A DNA stretch of 64,000 nucleotides from Marinisporobacter sp. (GTDB lineage: Bacteria; Bacillota; Clostridia; Peptostreptococcales; Thermotaleaceae): NCBI GenBank assembly GCA_025210395.1, contig JAOARV010000020.1, positions 1-64,000 of the forward strand, written 5' to 3'. Positions 55,404-63,193 of the stretch are shown in pieces. Both the position numbers and the translations under genes were made by a program. Position 1 is the first letter of the stretch; each line of letters opens with the position of its first letter. Under the pieces are notes generated by a model that did not search any database, had not been told where the DNA came from, and saw only the letters and a list, made by a program, of their open reading frames with translations.

Positions 55404-56009
55404 TTATTTAGTAATATATTTTATCCTATTATCTAATTCTAAATATATAATATCATATTTATCAAAAACCTTTTTTAAAGACTTTCTTCTTATTTGTCCT
55501 AGTATAAAATATTTTTCTAAATACTCATTTCCTCTTATGATGCTTTTTTCATCATTATATTCTATGCTCAATTTTTCCTCTACTAAGAAGTCTCTCATTA
55601 TTTTCATTTCATCTAAAAATAAATAATGATTTTCTATCATATACTCATTACTTTCAATATTAGCCCACTTAAGCATCATCTCATCTATTTCTTTAATATC
55701 TTTTGTAAGAAATTCTTTATTATTTTGACTTATTCTTTTATGGTCTAAATCTATCTTTTCATTTACTAATGTATAAAATCTATCTTCTAGAGGTTGTACT
55801 CTTTTTAAATATATAAATATTTCTTTCTTTAGTCCCCTGTCCAAGACACTTTTTAAAATACTATTATTGCTACTTACATCTTTTTGTATAACAAACATAA
55901 ACAATATAATAAAAAATATAAACATCCCAAAAATGATAAGCTTTTTTCTCATTTTTTTCTCTTCATTATTTTCTTTTGAAGGTATTGATTTATGTCTAAA
56001 TAAATTCAT
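55404..56009 (-). CDS. Bitopic membrane protein, unknown
   Basis: A 201-residue protein with a basic N-terminus, one transmembrane segment (LIIFGMFIFFIILFMFVI, about 24-41) and a helical extracytoplasmic domain of 160 residues rich in E, K, D and I. No cysteines or catalytic motif are visible. It converges with the FliD-like gene, leaving 11 bases between them. GAGAAGGTG precedes ATG. I do not recognise the family. Confidence 0.6.
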   Translation of the reverse strand: MNLFRHKSIPSKENNEEKKMRKKLIIFGMFIFFIILFMFVIQKDVSSNNSILKSVLDRGLKKEIFIYLKRVQPLEDRFYTLVNEKIDLDHKRISQNNKEFLTKDIKEIDEMMLKWANIESNEYMIENHYLFLDEMKIMRDFLVEEKLSIEYNDEKSIIRGNEYLEKYFILGQIRRKSLKKVFDKYDIIYLELDNRIKYITK

Positions 56010-56095
56010 TTTTTCACCTTCTCTTTTCGTAATCGTCTATATTATTTCTATAAATTTTTATAAAATCCTTCACCCTCTCTATACTTTTATAAAAA

Positions 56096-56129
56096 TAAAA
56101 ATAACGTGAACCAATCACGTTATTTTTTC
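56096..56129 (-). terminator. Terminator of the 144-residue gene
   Basis: AATAACGTGA and TCACGTTATT pair around ACCAA, next to the stop at 56130. T-rich on both sides. Confidence 0.85.
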
Positions 56130-56564
56130 TTAATTTGTCTTTTTTAAATACATGCCATCTCCGACCTTTTTAACCCCATCTATTTCTTGGATCAATTGAT
56201 CCACAATCAAGTCCATATCTTGATATTTTATATTTACTCCTTTTTTCTTTAAGTATTTCATAATCGTCACTAATCGAATAGGATAATCACAAGGATTTTT
56301 AAAATAAGGATGTCTTTCAATCTTTTTTTTGATACTATTTTTATCAATATCAAAAATACGAATTACATTTTCAAAATCATTATTTCCTTCTAATTCACTA
56401 ATGAGATACTCAATCTTACTTATAGGCTTATTATATTCCTTTAAAAGTTTTTTTAAATCCTCCAGAAATTTCAATTCGTTATTTACAGATTCCTCCCTCG
56501 TATCTAAATATAAAGGTATATCTTCATTACACGAATCTACTAAGTCTGACAATGATATTTGCAT
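56130..56564 (-). CDS. Small helical protein, unknown
   Basis: A 144-residue, mainly helical acidic protein without membrane segments. Visible pieces are LEDLKKLLKEYNKPISKIEY, HPYFKNPCDYPIRLVTIMKY and a C-terminal VDQLIQEIDGVKKVGDGMYL that looks like a small beta hairpin. AAGGGGGA lies 13 bases before ATG, a longish spacing. It stands alone with its own terminator. Family not recognised. Confidence 0.55.
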   Translation of the reverse strand: MQISLSDLVDSCNEDIPLYLDTREESVNNELKFLEDLKKLLKEYNKPISKIEYLISELEGNNDFENVIRIFDIDKNSIKKKIERHPYFKNPCDYPIRLVTIMKYLKKKGVNIKYQDMDLIVDQLIQEIDGVKKVGDGMYLKKTN

Positions 56565-56684
56565 AAGCGTTTTTTATCCCCCTTCAAAAGTTAGTCTTCA
56601 TGAACTATAATTACATACTATTTTATAGATTTTATGTTTATCTGTCAATTTTACAATTTGACCTATGGATAGTAATTTTTTCTT

Positions 56685-57605
56685 TTAAATAATATCTTCT
56701 AATCCTATAATTTCATCCTTATAATGTTTCCCTAGATCACCTAAAACAGATTCTATAATTTTTTTCATTTTTGTTCGGTCATTTTCTGAATTACATTCTA
56801 ATTCCAATCTATTTTTTTCTACTACCATTTCTGCTACTAATTCCTCTTGATCAAAATATTTAAAATAATGGCTTCCCTCTTCCTCAAAATCCAACTGCAT
56901 GCCTTTATGTTTTTGTAATAGTTCTTTAATATTTTTCACATCATTGATCAAATATATACTTTGCCAAACATTGTATGCATCCTCATTTTCTGTTTCATTT
57001 GTTACATCTGCAATGATATCCACATGCTTTTGTAATAAAAGGCTATTCCTTTTTAAAAATTCTTCCCAAGTGGCATATTTGTTTTTTCCTTTGTATTCTT
57101 CATACTTAAAAAGTATATTTCTTTCTATGCTATTTTTAAACAATTCTGGTATGTATATAGTATTTCCAACAAATATAGCTTTCTTTTCTATTTCTATGAT
57201 TCTACCAAAAATTAAATCTTTACATTTGATCTGTGTATTTTTCCCTAAATGAACACACAACTCTTTTTTAGTAAAAATATCCTCTAATACGCCTTCCTTT
57301 TCTTTTATTTCATATATACTTAAAAAAGACTTTATTTTGTTTTGAATAAATTCTTTTTCTTCCTCAGATAATTCTTCTTTCTTTTCTTCATAATATTTTC
57401 CAATAAAGGTACTACCATCTTTCATCTGATAATCATAAATCAACCAAGAATTAAAATCTATCATCATTTTATCATTAGTAATTTCTTCACCAACATAAGT
57501 ATCAAAATAAGCTTTTGCTTCTTCAATATGTTTTTGAAATTCATATTTAGATAAAAATTTTAAAACATTTTCTTCTATACCCATCTCTAAACTTTCAAAA
57601 TTCAT
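56685..57605 (-). CDS. SEC-C-associated-type protein lacking the SEC-C motif
   Basis: A 306-residue cytoplasmic protein. The segment FNSWLIYDYQMKDGSTFIGK (about 51-70), then LSEEEKEFIQNKIKSFLSIY and LEDIFTKKELCVHLG, follows a pattern I associate with Firmicutes proteins that usually end in a SEC-C zinc motif (F..W.I.DY...G.T...Y...). No C-terminal CxCxS...C[HC] motif is present here. Function unknown. AAAGGAGAG precedes ATG. Its neighbours are unknown proteins. Confidence 0.6.
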   Translation of the reverse strand: MNFESLEMGIEENVLKFLSKYEFQKHIEEAKAYFDTYVGEEITNDKMMIDFNSWLIYDYQMKDGSTFIGKYYEEKKEELSEEEKEFIQNKIKSFLSIYEIKEKEGVLEDIFTKKELCVHLGKNTQIKCKDLIFGRIIEIEKKAIFVGNTIYIPELFKNSIERNILFKYEEYKGKNKYATWEEFLKRNSLLLQKHVDIIADVTNETENEDAYNVWQSIYLINDVKNIKELLQKHKGMQLDFEEEGSHYFKYFDQEELVAEMVVEKNRLELECNSENDRTKMKKIIESVLGDLGKHYKDEIIGLEDII

Positions 57606-57703
57606 AAACTTCTCTCCTTTGTTGTAATCCTAATATCTTCACTTTTAGTATTATATGTCTATTATACCCTAATATCTACTGGCAAATAAAATTTTTCTAT
57701 ATT

Positions 57704-57732
57704 ATAAAACCAGGCTCAGCCCAGCTCTATAA
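57704..57732 (-). terminator. Possible terminator of the 198-residue gene
   Basis: On the minus strand AGCTGGGCTGAGCCTGGTTTT forms a short GC-rich hairpin followed by TTTTATAATATAG. Stem includes G-T pairs. Confidence 0.5.
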
Positions 57733-58323
57733 TAATTCTTCTGCTTTTTCTAGTTCTAATATATATGAAAGTGCAGGTGCATCTTTATAAAACTCGTCTA
57801 ATTTCATTTCTTCCCTTTGCTCTAATGAATATATTCGTCTAAATAATAATACCATATCTTTTTTCTTCAAACTAGAGAAATCAATAGGTGATAAATGTTC
57901 ACTCATCACCTTTGCTAATTCTTCATCTATTTCAAACACATCATAGTCACTTTTTTTAAAGATCTTTCTTATTTTGTTGTTTTCATCTGCCTGTAAGTCT
58001 TTAATCACAATAACATACAATAAATTAAGCTTTTCAGATATATTCTTGACAAAATTCCCCCACTTTTTAAGACCTTTTGAATTCATTTTCTCATAACTTA
58101 AGCCATAATCCTCTAAATATCGTAATAATACAAATTTTGCACAATAATTAAAACACGACTTATACAGAAATAATTCACACCATTTTTCATCATCTATATC
58201 CATGTTTAATCGACTATCTATTCTCATCTTTTTTAACATTCCTCTATTTTCATATTCATATTTTATGATAAAAATCTGAATAAATGATTTCAATCCCTGA
58301 TATATTTTATTGATTTTATCCAT
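57727..58323 (-). CDS. Protein resembling the N-domain of adenine methyltransferases
   Basis: A 198-residue protein. The segments CAKFVLLRYLEDYGLSYEKM and YDVFEIDEELAKVMSEHLSP followed by IDFSSL...RRIYSLEQREEM and DEFYKDAPALSYILELE follow the layout of the helical region before motif X in type I/IIG adenine methyltransferases (pattern F..RFLED.G...IDFS.ID.DILG.IYE....EERKKLG.FYTP..I..YI). The methyltransferase core that should follow is absent; the gene stops at a clear stop with a possible terminator. ATG 58323 has AAGGGAG upstream. It is either a free-standing N-domain or a relic. Confidence 0.55.
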   Translation of the reverse strand: MDKINKIYQGLKSFIQIFIIKYEYENRGMLKKMRIDSRLNMDIDDEKWCELFLYKSCFNYCAKFVLLRYLEDYGLSYEKMNSKGLKKWGNFVKNISEKLNLLYVIVIKDLQADENNKIRKIFKKSDYDVFEIDEELAKVMSEHLSPIDFSSLKKKDMVLLFRRIYSLEQREEMKLDEFYKDAPALSYILELEKAEELL

Positions 58324-58463
58324 AAATTTCATCTCCCTTAAATAATGTAACTCTTACTACATAGTATTCAGCCTGTCTATATTAGTTGTCTTTTTTATCT
58401 TAGATTTATCAAATACAAATAATTCATCTAACCTGTACATATACTTAATTGAGGTGATATAAA

Positions 58464-59456
58464 ATGATAAAAAAACTTTTTACTTTCCTAATAATTATTC
58501 TCTTATTGTTTACAACACTTACGTTAAATGAATTTTTTAATAACAATCAATACATATCTACTTTTAAAACTTTTGTAGTTCCCGATCTTAAAATTTCAAA
58601 TAAACTCCTAGAGGATTATTATAGTACTAACAATGCACGTCATAAAAAAGCATCTGAATCAATCATCCTAACGACACTGAAAAACTTAAAATACAATCAA
58701 TGGATTGAGTATATAGACTACATTGATTTAATATTATATAAATCAGATGTCTTACCTTCTAGTGGAGAAGAATTAATTGTTGTCCTTAATCTATCAAAAG
58801 ATACTTCTGTCATTGCTATATATTCATCTGTTAATGGTGAATATATATTTACAAATAAAATTGAAAATATCCTGCCTATTCAAAGTATTAAATTTCTACC
58901 TATTCCTGAATTAGGCTATAATTTATTGATCACAGATCAATTATTAGATGAACGATTAGGCGCATTTTTTTTAGAAAATTTTGTAGAAATTTTTCTTTAT
59001 ACGGATGATACTTTCAAAAGTGTATTCAAAAAAACAAAATATAAGGAAGAAATATATAATGCTGCTTGGATCAATCCTAAAGCATCCTCGAATGAATGGA
59101 TAAAAATTATAGAAAATAATAACATTACCTTTGATCAAAAACAAAAATTGTCTATAGCCGTTTCTATAAACAGACAAAAATTTGAAGCTATAAAGAAAAC
59201 TTTCCCTTCCGAAGAAGATTTCAAGCTTACTGAAGAAATCATCACTCAAGAAAACTATTATTGGAATCCAAGCTACCAAACTTTTATTATGCAAGAAGGA
59301 ATGATTAAAAACTCAACAACCTCTATTGCTATTGTTGATGACACCAATCATTGGTTAGAATCTTTCTTAGGTTTTCCCTCTAACAACTACAAAATTATCA
59401 CAAAAGATGGAAAAATATTTTATTTAGACAAACAATTTATATCTATTCATCAATAA
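58464..59456 (+). CDS. Exported or membrane-anchored protein, unknown
   Basis: A 330-residue protein with an N-terminal signal/anchor (LFTFLIIILLLFTTLTL, about 5-21) and a long extracytoplasmic part. A beta-rich middle contains SGEELIVVLNLSKDTSVIAI and SIKFLPIPELGYNLLITDQL. The C-terminus YKIITKDGKIFYLDKQ is also strand-like. No cysteine lipobox. GAGGTGATAT precedes ATG; a terminator follows. I do not recognise the family. Confidence 0.65.
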   Translation: MIKKLFTFLIIILLLFTTLTLNEFFNNNQYISTFKTFVVPDLKISNKLLEDYYSTNNARHKKASESIILTTLKNLKYNQWIEYIDYIDLILYKSDVLPSSGEELIVVLNLSKDTSVIAIYSSVNGEYIFTNKIENILPIQSIKFLPIPELGYNLLITDQLLDERLGAFFLENFVEIFLYTDDTFKSVFKKTKYKEEIYNAAWINPKASSNEWIKIIENNNITFDQKQKLSIAVSINRQKFEAIKKTFPSEEDFKLTEEIITQENYYWNPSYQTFIMQEGMIKNSTTSIAIVDDTNHWLESFLGFPSNNYKIITKDGKIFYLDKQFISIHQ

Positions 59457-59462
59457 TATCTA

Positions 59463-59491
59463 AAGAAGATGGAAATCATCTTCTTTTTTTT
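59463..59491 (+). terminator. Terminator of the exported-protein gene
   Basis: AAAGAAGATG and CATCTTCTTT pair around GAAAT, followed by T8. Confidence 0.88.
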
Positions 59492-59559
59492 GCAGGATTT
59501 TACTTATATATATAGAAAATACTACTTATACACAACATAATTCGGAAGGACTGATCTTA

Positions 59560-60762
59560 TTGACGAAAAAATTATTCTATGACAATGTATATCAAAAAGA
59601 ATTTACTGCAAATATTCTTACGTTAAACAAAATAGATGAAAAATTTCATATTGAATTAAATCAAACAGCCTTTTATCCTGAAGGAGGAGGACAGCCCTGT
59701 GATCAGGGAAATATTGAAAATATCCAAGTCTCCTATGTATATGAACAAAACAACAAAATTTATCATGTAATAGATAAGGAACCCCCTAAACTTCATCTTT
59801 TAAAATGTTCCATCGATTGGCAACGACGTTTTGACCATATGCAGCAACACCTAGGTCAACATATTTTATCCGCTTGCTTTCATGAACTATTAGATGCTCA
59901 AACTGTTGGATTTCATTTAGGCGATGAATTTGTAACCATAGATATTTCATTAAATACTATCTCAAATACTCAACTTAAAAGAATTGAATACTTTGCCAAT
60001 CAAGTAGTTTTCAATAATCTTCATGTAAAACAAGTCTATCCAACAGCCTCAAAGCTTTCAAAGCTTCCTGTAAGAAAAGCTCCTACAGTCACTGAAAACA
60101 TTCGAATTATTGAAATAGATGAATTTGATTTTTCTCCTTGTGGTGGAACACACCCCGTTCACACGGGAGAAGTGGGTCTGATTAAAATTAGAAAATGTGA
60201 AAAAGTCAGAGGGAATACTCGTATCGAATTTGTTTGTGGTAATCGTGCTCTTAAGGACTTTTATTGGAAAAATAATCATATTAATGCAATATCGAACCTA
60301 TTATCTGTAAAAGACATAGATACTTTTGACAATGTAGAAAGAATATATGCTGATTATACTTTACAGAAAAAGAAAATCAAAAATTTAAAAGAACAACTTT
60401 TAGATTTTGAGTCTTTAACACTACATCAAAATGCTTATACACTTAATGATACTAAAATAATTAATAAAGTATTTGATGATAGGGATTTTGGAGAACTAAG
60501 AACATTAGCAGCAAAACTAGTCTCACACCCTAATACCATTGTCCTTTTAGGTTCAAGAAATGAAAAAGCACAAATCATCTTAAGCTGTTCTAATGAAATG
60601 AATATAGAAATGAATAAAATATTTAAAGAGGTCTGCCCTATCATTAATGGACGTGGGGGTGGAAATGCCCATACAGCTCAAGGTGGAGGAGATGATTTAT
60701 CTAAAATTGAAGAATCTTTAAAAACAGCTGAAGATATTATTAAAAATCAATATTTAACATAA
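59560..60762 (+). CDS. alaX: Alanyl-tRNA editing protein AlaX-L
   Basis: Free-standing editing enzyme that hydrolyses Ser-tRNA(Ala). The 400-residue protein has an AlaRS-like beta-barrel (AFYPEGGGQPCDQG), the editing-site zinc motifs HMQQHLGQHIL and CGGTHPVHTGEVG, a coiled coil (about 245-285) and a DHHA1-type C-terminus with GRGGGNAHTAQGGGDD. This is the long form. The start is TTG 59560 with GGAAGG about 10 bases upstream. Confidence 0.93.
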   Translation: MTKKLFYDNVYQKEFTANILTLNKIDEKFHIELNQTAFYPEGGGQPCDQGNIENIQVSYVYEQNNKIYHVIDKEPPKLHLLKCSIDWQRRFDHMQQHLGQHILSACFHELLDAQTVGFHLGDEFVTIDISLNTISNTQLKRIEYFANQVVFNNLHVKQVYPTASKLSKLPVRKAPTVTENIRIIEIDEFDFSPCGGTHPVHTGEVGLIKIRKCEKVRGNTRIEFVCGNRALKDFYWKNNHINAISNLLSVKDIDTFDNVERIYADYTLQKKKIKNLKEQLLDFESLTLHQNAYTLNDTKIINKVFDDRDFGELRTLAAKLVSHPNTIVLLGSRNEKAQIILSCSNEMNIEMNKIFKEVCPIINGRGGGNAHTAQGGGDDLSKIEESLKTAEDIIKNQYLT

Positions 60763-60800
60763 AAAAATTCGCATTATACTGCCGCATATGCTCATTTCGC

Positions 60801-60838
60801 AAGTTTTATTACAAAACTATTCTTTTGTAATAAAACTT
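60801..60838. repeat. Perfect 16-bp inverted repeat
   Basis: AAGTTTTATTACAAAA and TTTTGTAATAAAACTT flank the 6-base loop CTATTC. No T-run follows, so it is not a typical terminator. It lies 39 bases past the alaX stop. Confidence 0.85.
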
Positions 60839-60913
60839 ACTCAAGGTAGTCAAACATTTGATTTTTCAATCATAAGTTATCCACAAATTCTAAATTTTAT
60901 AATTTCCTAGCAA

Positions 60914-60954
60914 ATAAAAAAGAAAAGTGCCCTAAGGACACTTTTCTTTTTTTC
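60914..60954. terminator. Strong bidirectional terminator
   Basis: AAAAAGAAAAGTG and CACTTTTCTTTTT pair around CCCTAAGGA. It can serve alaX on the plus strand, and any transcript reading from the decayed NTPase gene on the minus strand. Confidence 0.88.
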
Positions 60955-61105
60955 TACCCCACATATGCTTGGAAAATGATCTTACTTACAATTATTAATT
61001 ATATAGAAAGAAAGAACATACTGCAATAGTATTTTTGATTTTTTTTCTTTACGCCTTAGATTATACATGAATTTCATAAAAAAAGGACTTTCTAGTACTA
61101 ATTTT

Positions 61106-61936
61106 TTAACCCTTCACTTCTTTTTCATATTCTAATATTCTATTCATAATCTTTTCTTTTAATTGATCTATTCCTTCAAAATTCATATTCGAAACATAGA
61201 ACTTTTCAAGTTCATCATGAGCTTTTTTAGCCTTTGCTATATTAGAAAGACCTGCCTTCATTAACTTTTCCATCATTACTTGATCTTCCTTTAAAAAACT
61301 TTCCTTTTCAGTTAAAAATACTTTATCTATAAAAGCATCAACAGAGATCTTCTTATAGTTTGTATCCGCATATTTATTACTAGCTGTAATAGCCACATTT
61401 AGTTCTGGTATAAGCAAGGCTTCAATATTTTTTTCATCTAATGGCTCATGATACGCTTCCATATGAAGCCCCTTTTTAATTCCTTCATTAACCATCTCTT
61501 CTAAAAAATTAGATATCCCTTTTATATAAGATCCTTCTATATAATATATCTTTTTCATTTTTCCAATAATCGTTTCATAATGATCTACTACTCCATTTGG
61601 AGATAATGCACTACCAAATAAATGACGAACCTTCCCCTGTTTTTCTGTATCCTCTAATGTACTAAATATTTCTTTTTTTAATCCTGTTACCTCTTTATGA
61701 AATTTTCCTCTATCAAGAGCTTCTTCATAAATGATTTCCATATCATCTCTTACAGCTTTTGCTGCAGCAAAATATCTATAGGCTCTCTTGAAAAGTTTTC
61801 CGATTTTATCTGTAATTTTTATAATTTCACTTTTACTTTTTCTTATTCCTTCTTCATTCCAAAATTTTCCAAAATTAAGGATCTCATCTACAGCTCCTGG
61901 ATGTTTAGGATCCACTATATGAGTAGGCGTCCTTTA
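61106..61936 (-). pseudogene. Decayed PRK06851-type P-loop NTPase
   Basis: A 269-codon frame (61106-61915) opens VDPKHPGAVDEILNFGKFW, which matches the middle of PRK06851-family ATPases (about 360-370 residues, two P-loop domains). The first 95 or so codons with the first P-loop are absent. Just upstream the frame reads MMDCV-stop-RTPTHI, so homology extends across an in-frame TAA at 61936. The second P-loop, expected as GxPGTGKS near RHLFGSALSPNG...IYYIEG, reads GSYIKGIS and has lost the Lys-Ser. Both nucleotide sites are gone. The upstream 20 bases hold no clear ribosome-binding site. Confidence 0.65.
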
Positions 61937-61955
61937 AACACAATCCATCATGCTT

Positions 61956-61988
61956 AAAAGGAAAAGACAGTCCCTTTCTTGACTGTCC
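61956..61988 (-). terminator. Terminator of the M20 amidohydrolase gene
   Basis: On the minus strand GACAGTC and GACTGTC pair around AAGAAAGG and are followed by TTTTCCTTTT. Confidence 0.85.
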
Positions 61989-62002
61989 ATTTATTATAAC
62001 TT

Positions 62003-63193
62003 TTACTCCTCATTCAAAAGAGCTAATATTGTATTAACCTGCATGATTATCCCTATTTTCATACAATCTTCATCTACCATAAACTGCTTATTATGGAGGG
62101 ATGCCACTATTCCTTTTTCCTCATTTCTACAACCTAAATGAAAAAAAGCAGATGGAACTTTGTCAGCAAAGTACGAAAAATCTTCTCCTCCCATACTAGG
62201 GAACTCTTTATAAACGATGTTCTCCTCTCCTAATATCTTTATTGCTACATCTCTCATTACATCAACAACATAATCATCATTGATCAGTGCAATATAACCA
62301 TCTTTAAATGCTACCTCTGCACTTCCTCCTAATCCTAGAGAAACATTTTCTGCTATTCTTTTAATTTTTTCTTTTGCAGCTACTCTACTTTGAGTAGCAA
62401 GTGTTCTTAATGTACCCTCTAAAATTACTTTATCCGTAATAATATTTGCTTTTTCTCCACCGTATATTTTACCAAAAGTTAATACGACTGAGTCTAGTGG
62501 CGAAACATTTCTACTCACAAGAGTTTGTAAGCTTGTAATCACATGCCCTGCAATAACAATAGCATCTACTGCCTTGTCTGGATAAGCAGCATGCCCTGAT
62601 TTTCCATTTATAGTGATTTTAACACTCCCTGAATTCCCATTAAGCTTTCCATACTTTAACTCTACTTTGCCTACATCAACATTTGGCATTACATGTAAAC
62701 CTATTACATGATCTACTTTAGGATTTTCTAAGCATCCATCCTTAATCATTCTATCAGCTCCACCAATTGCTTCTTCCGCAGGCTGAAAAAATAGTTTAAC
62801 ATTTCCCTTTAACTCATTTTCCATTTCTTTCAATAGTTTACCTGCACTAAGAAGAATGGCCGTATGAACATCATGTCCACAAGCATGCATGACTCCATCA
62901 TTAACAGAACCATAATCATAATCAGCTATTTCTTTGATAGGAAGTGCATCTATATCCGCCCTAATTGCTATGGTTTTTCCTGTACCTTTTTTTCCTCTTA
63001 TTATTCCTACAATCCCCGTATCTGCAATTCCAGTTTCATATTCTATACCCCATTGGTCAAGATACTGGCAGATCTTCTTCCCAGTTCTTATTTCTTTTCC
63101 ACTTAATTCTGGATGTTTATGAAAATCTCTACGAATTGAAACAATCTCTTCAAAAATTTCTTCTACTCTATCTTTTATATTCAACGCTTTCAT
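62003..63193 (-). CDS. M20-family amidohydrolase/aminoacylase
   Basis: Zinc or manganese peptidase that cleaves N-acyl amino acids or related amides. The 396-residue protein has RRDFHKHPELSGKE (about 20-33), GTGKTIAIRADIDALPI, the metal motif MHACGHDVHTAILL, FFQPAEEAIGGA, and GGEDFSYFA near the end. Close to N-acetyldiaminopimelate deacetylase/aminoacylase; substrate not assignable. ATG 63193 has AAGGGGAG upstream; GTG 63205 lies in the site. Its first 26 bases overlap the end of alr, so the two genes are co-translated. Confidence 0.92.
   Translation of the reverse strand: MKALNIKDRVEEIFEEIVSIRRDFHKHPELSGKEIRTGKKICQYLDQWGIEYETGIADTGIVGIIRGKKGTGKTIAIRADIDALPIKEIADYDYGSVNDGVMHACGHDVHTAILLSAGKLLKEMENELKGNVKLFFQPAEEAIGGADRMIKDGCLENPKVDHVIGLHVMPNVDVGKVELKYGKLNGNSGSVKITINGKSGHAAYPDKAVDAIVIAGHVITSLQTLVSRNVSPLDSVVLTFGKIYGGEKANIITDKVILEGTLRTLATQSRVAAKEKIKRIAENVSLGLGGSAEVAFKDGYIALINDDYVVDVMRDVAIKILGEENIVYKEFPSMGGEDFSYFADKVPSAFFHLGCRNEEKGIVASLHNKQFMVDEDCMKIGIIMQVNTILALLNEE

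Larger units (their letters stand above)
60763..61105. other. Intergenic region with two hairpins
   Basis: No gene seen in 343 bases. It holds a perfect 16-bp inverted repeat (60801-60838), a strong bidirectional terminator (60914-60954) and one DnaA-box-like TTATCCACA (60877-60885). Confidence 0.6.

Noticed and set aside
60877-60885. Perfect DnaA-box sequence TTATCCACA
   Set aside because: It is a single copy without an AT-rich unwinding element, other boxes or dnaA/dnaN nearby, so it is not an origin.
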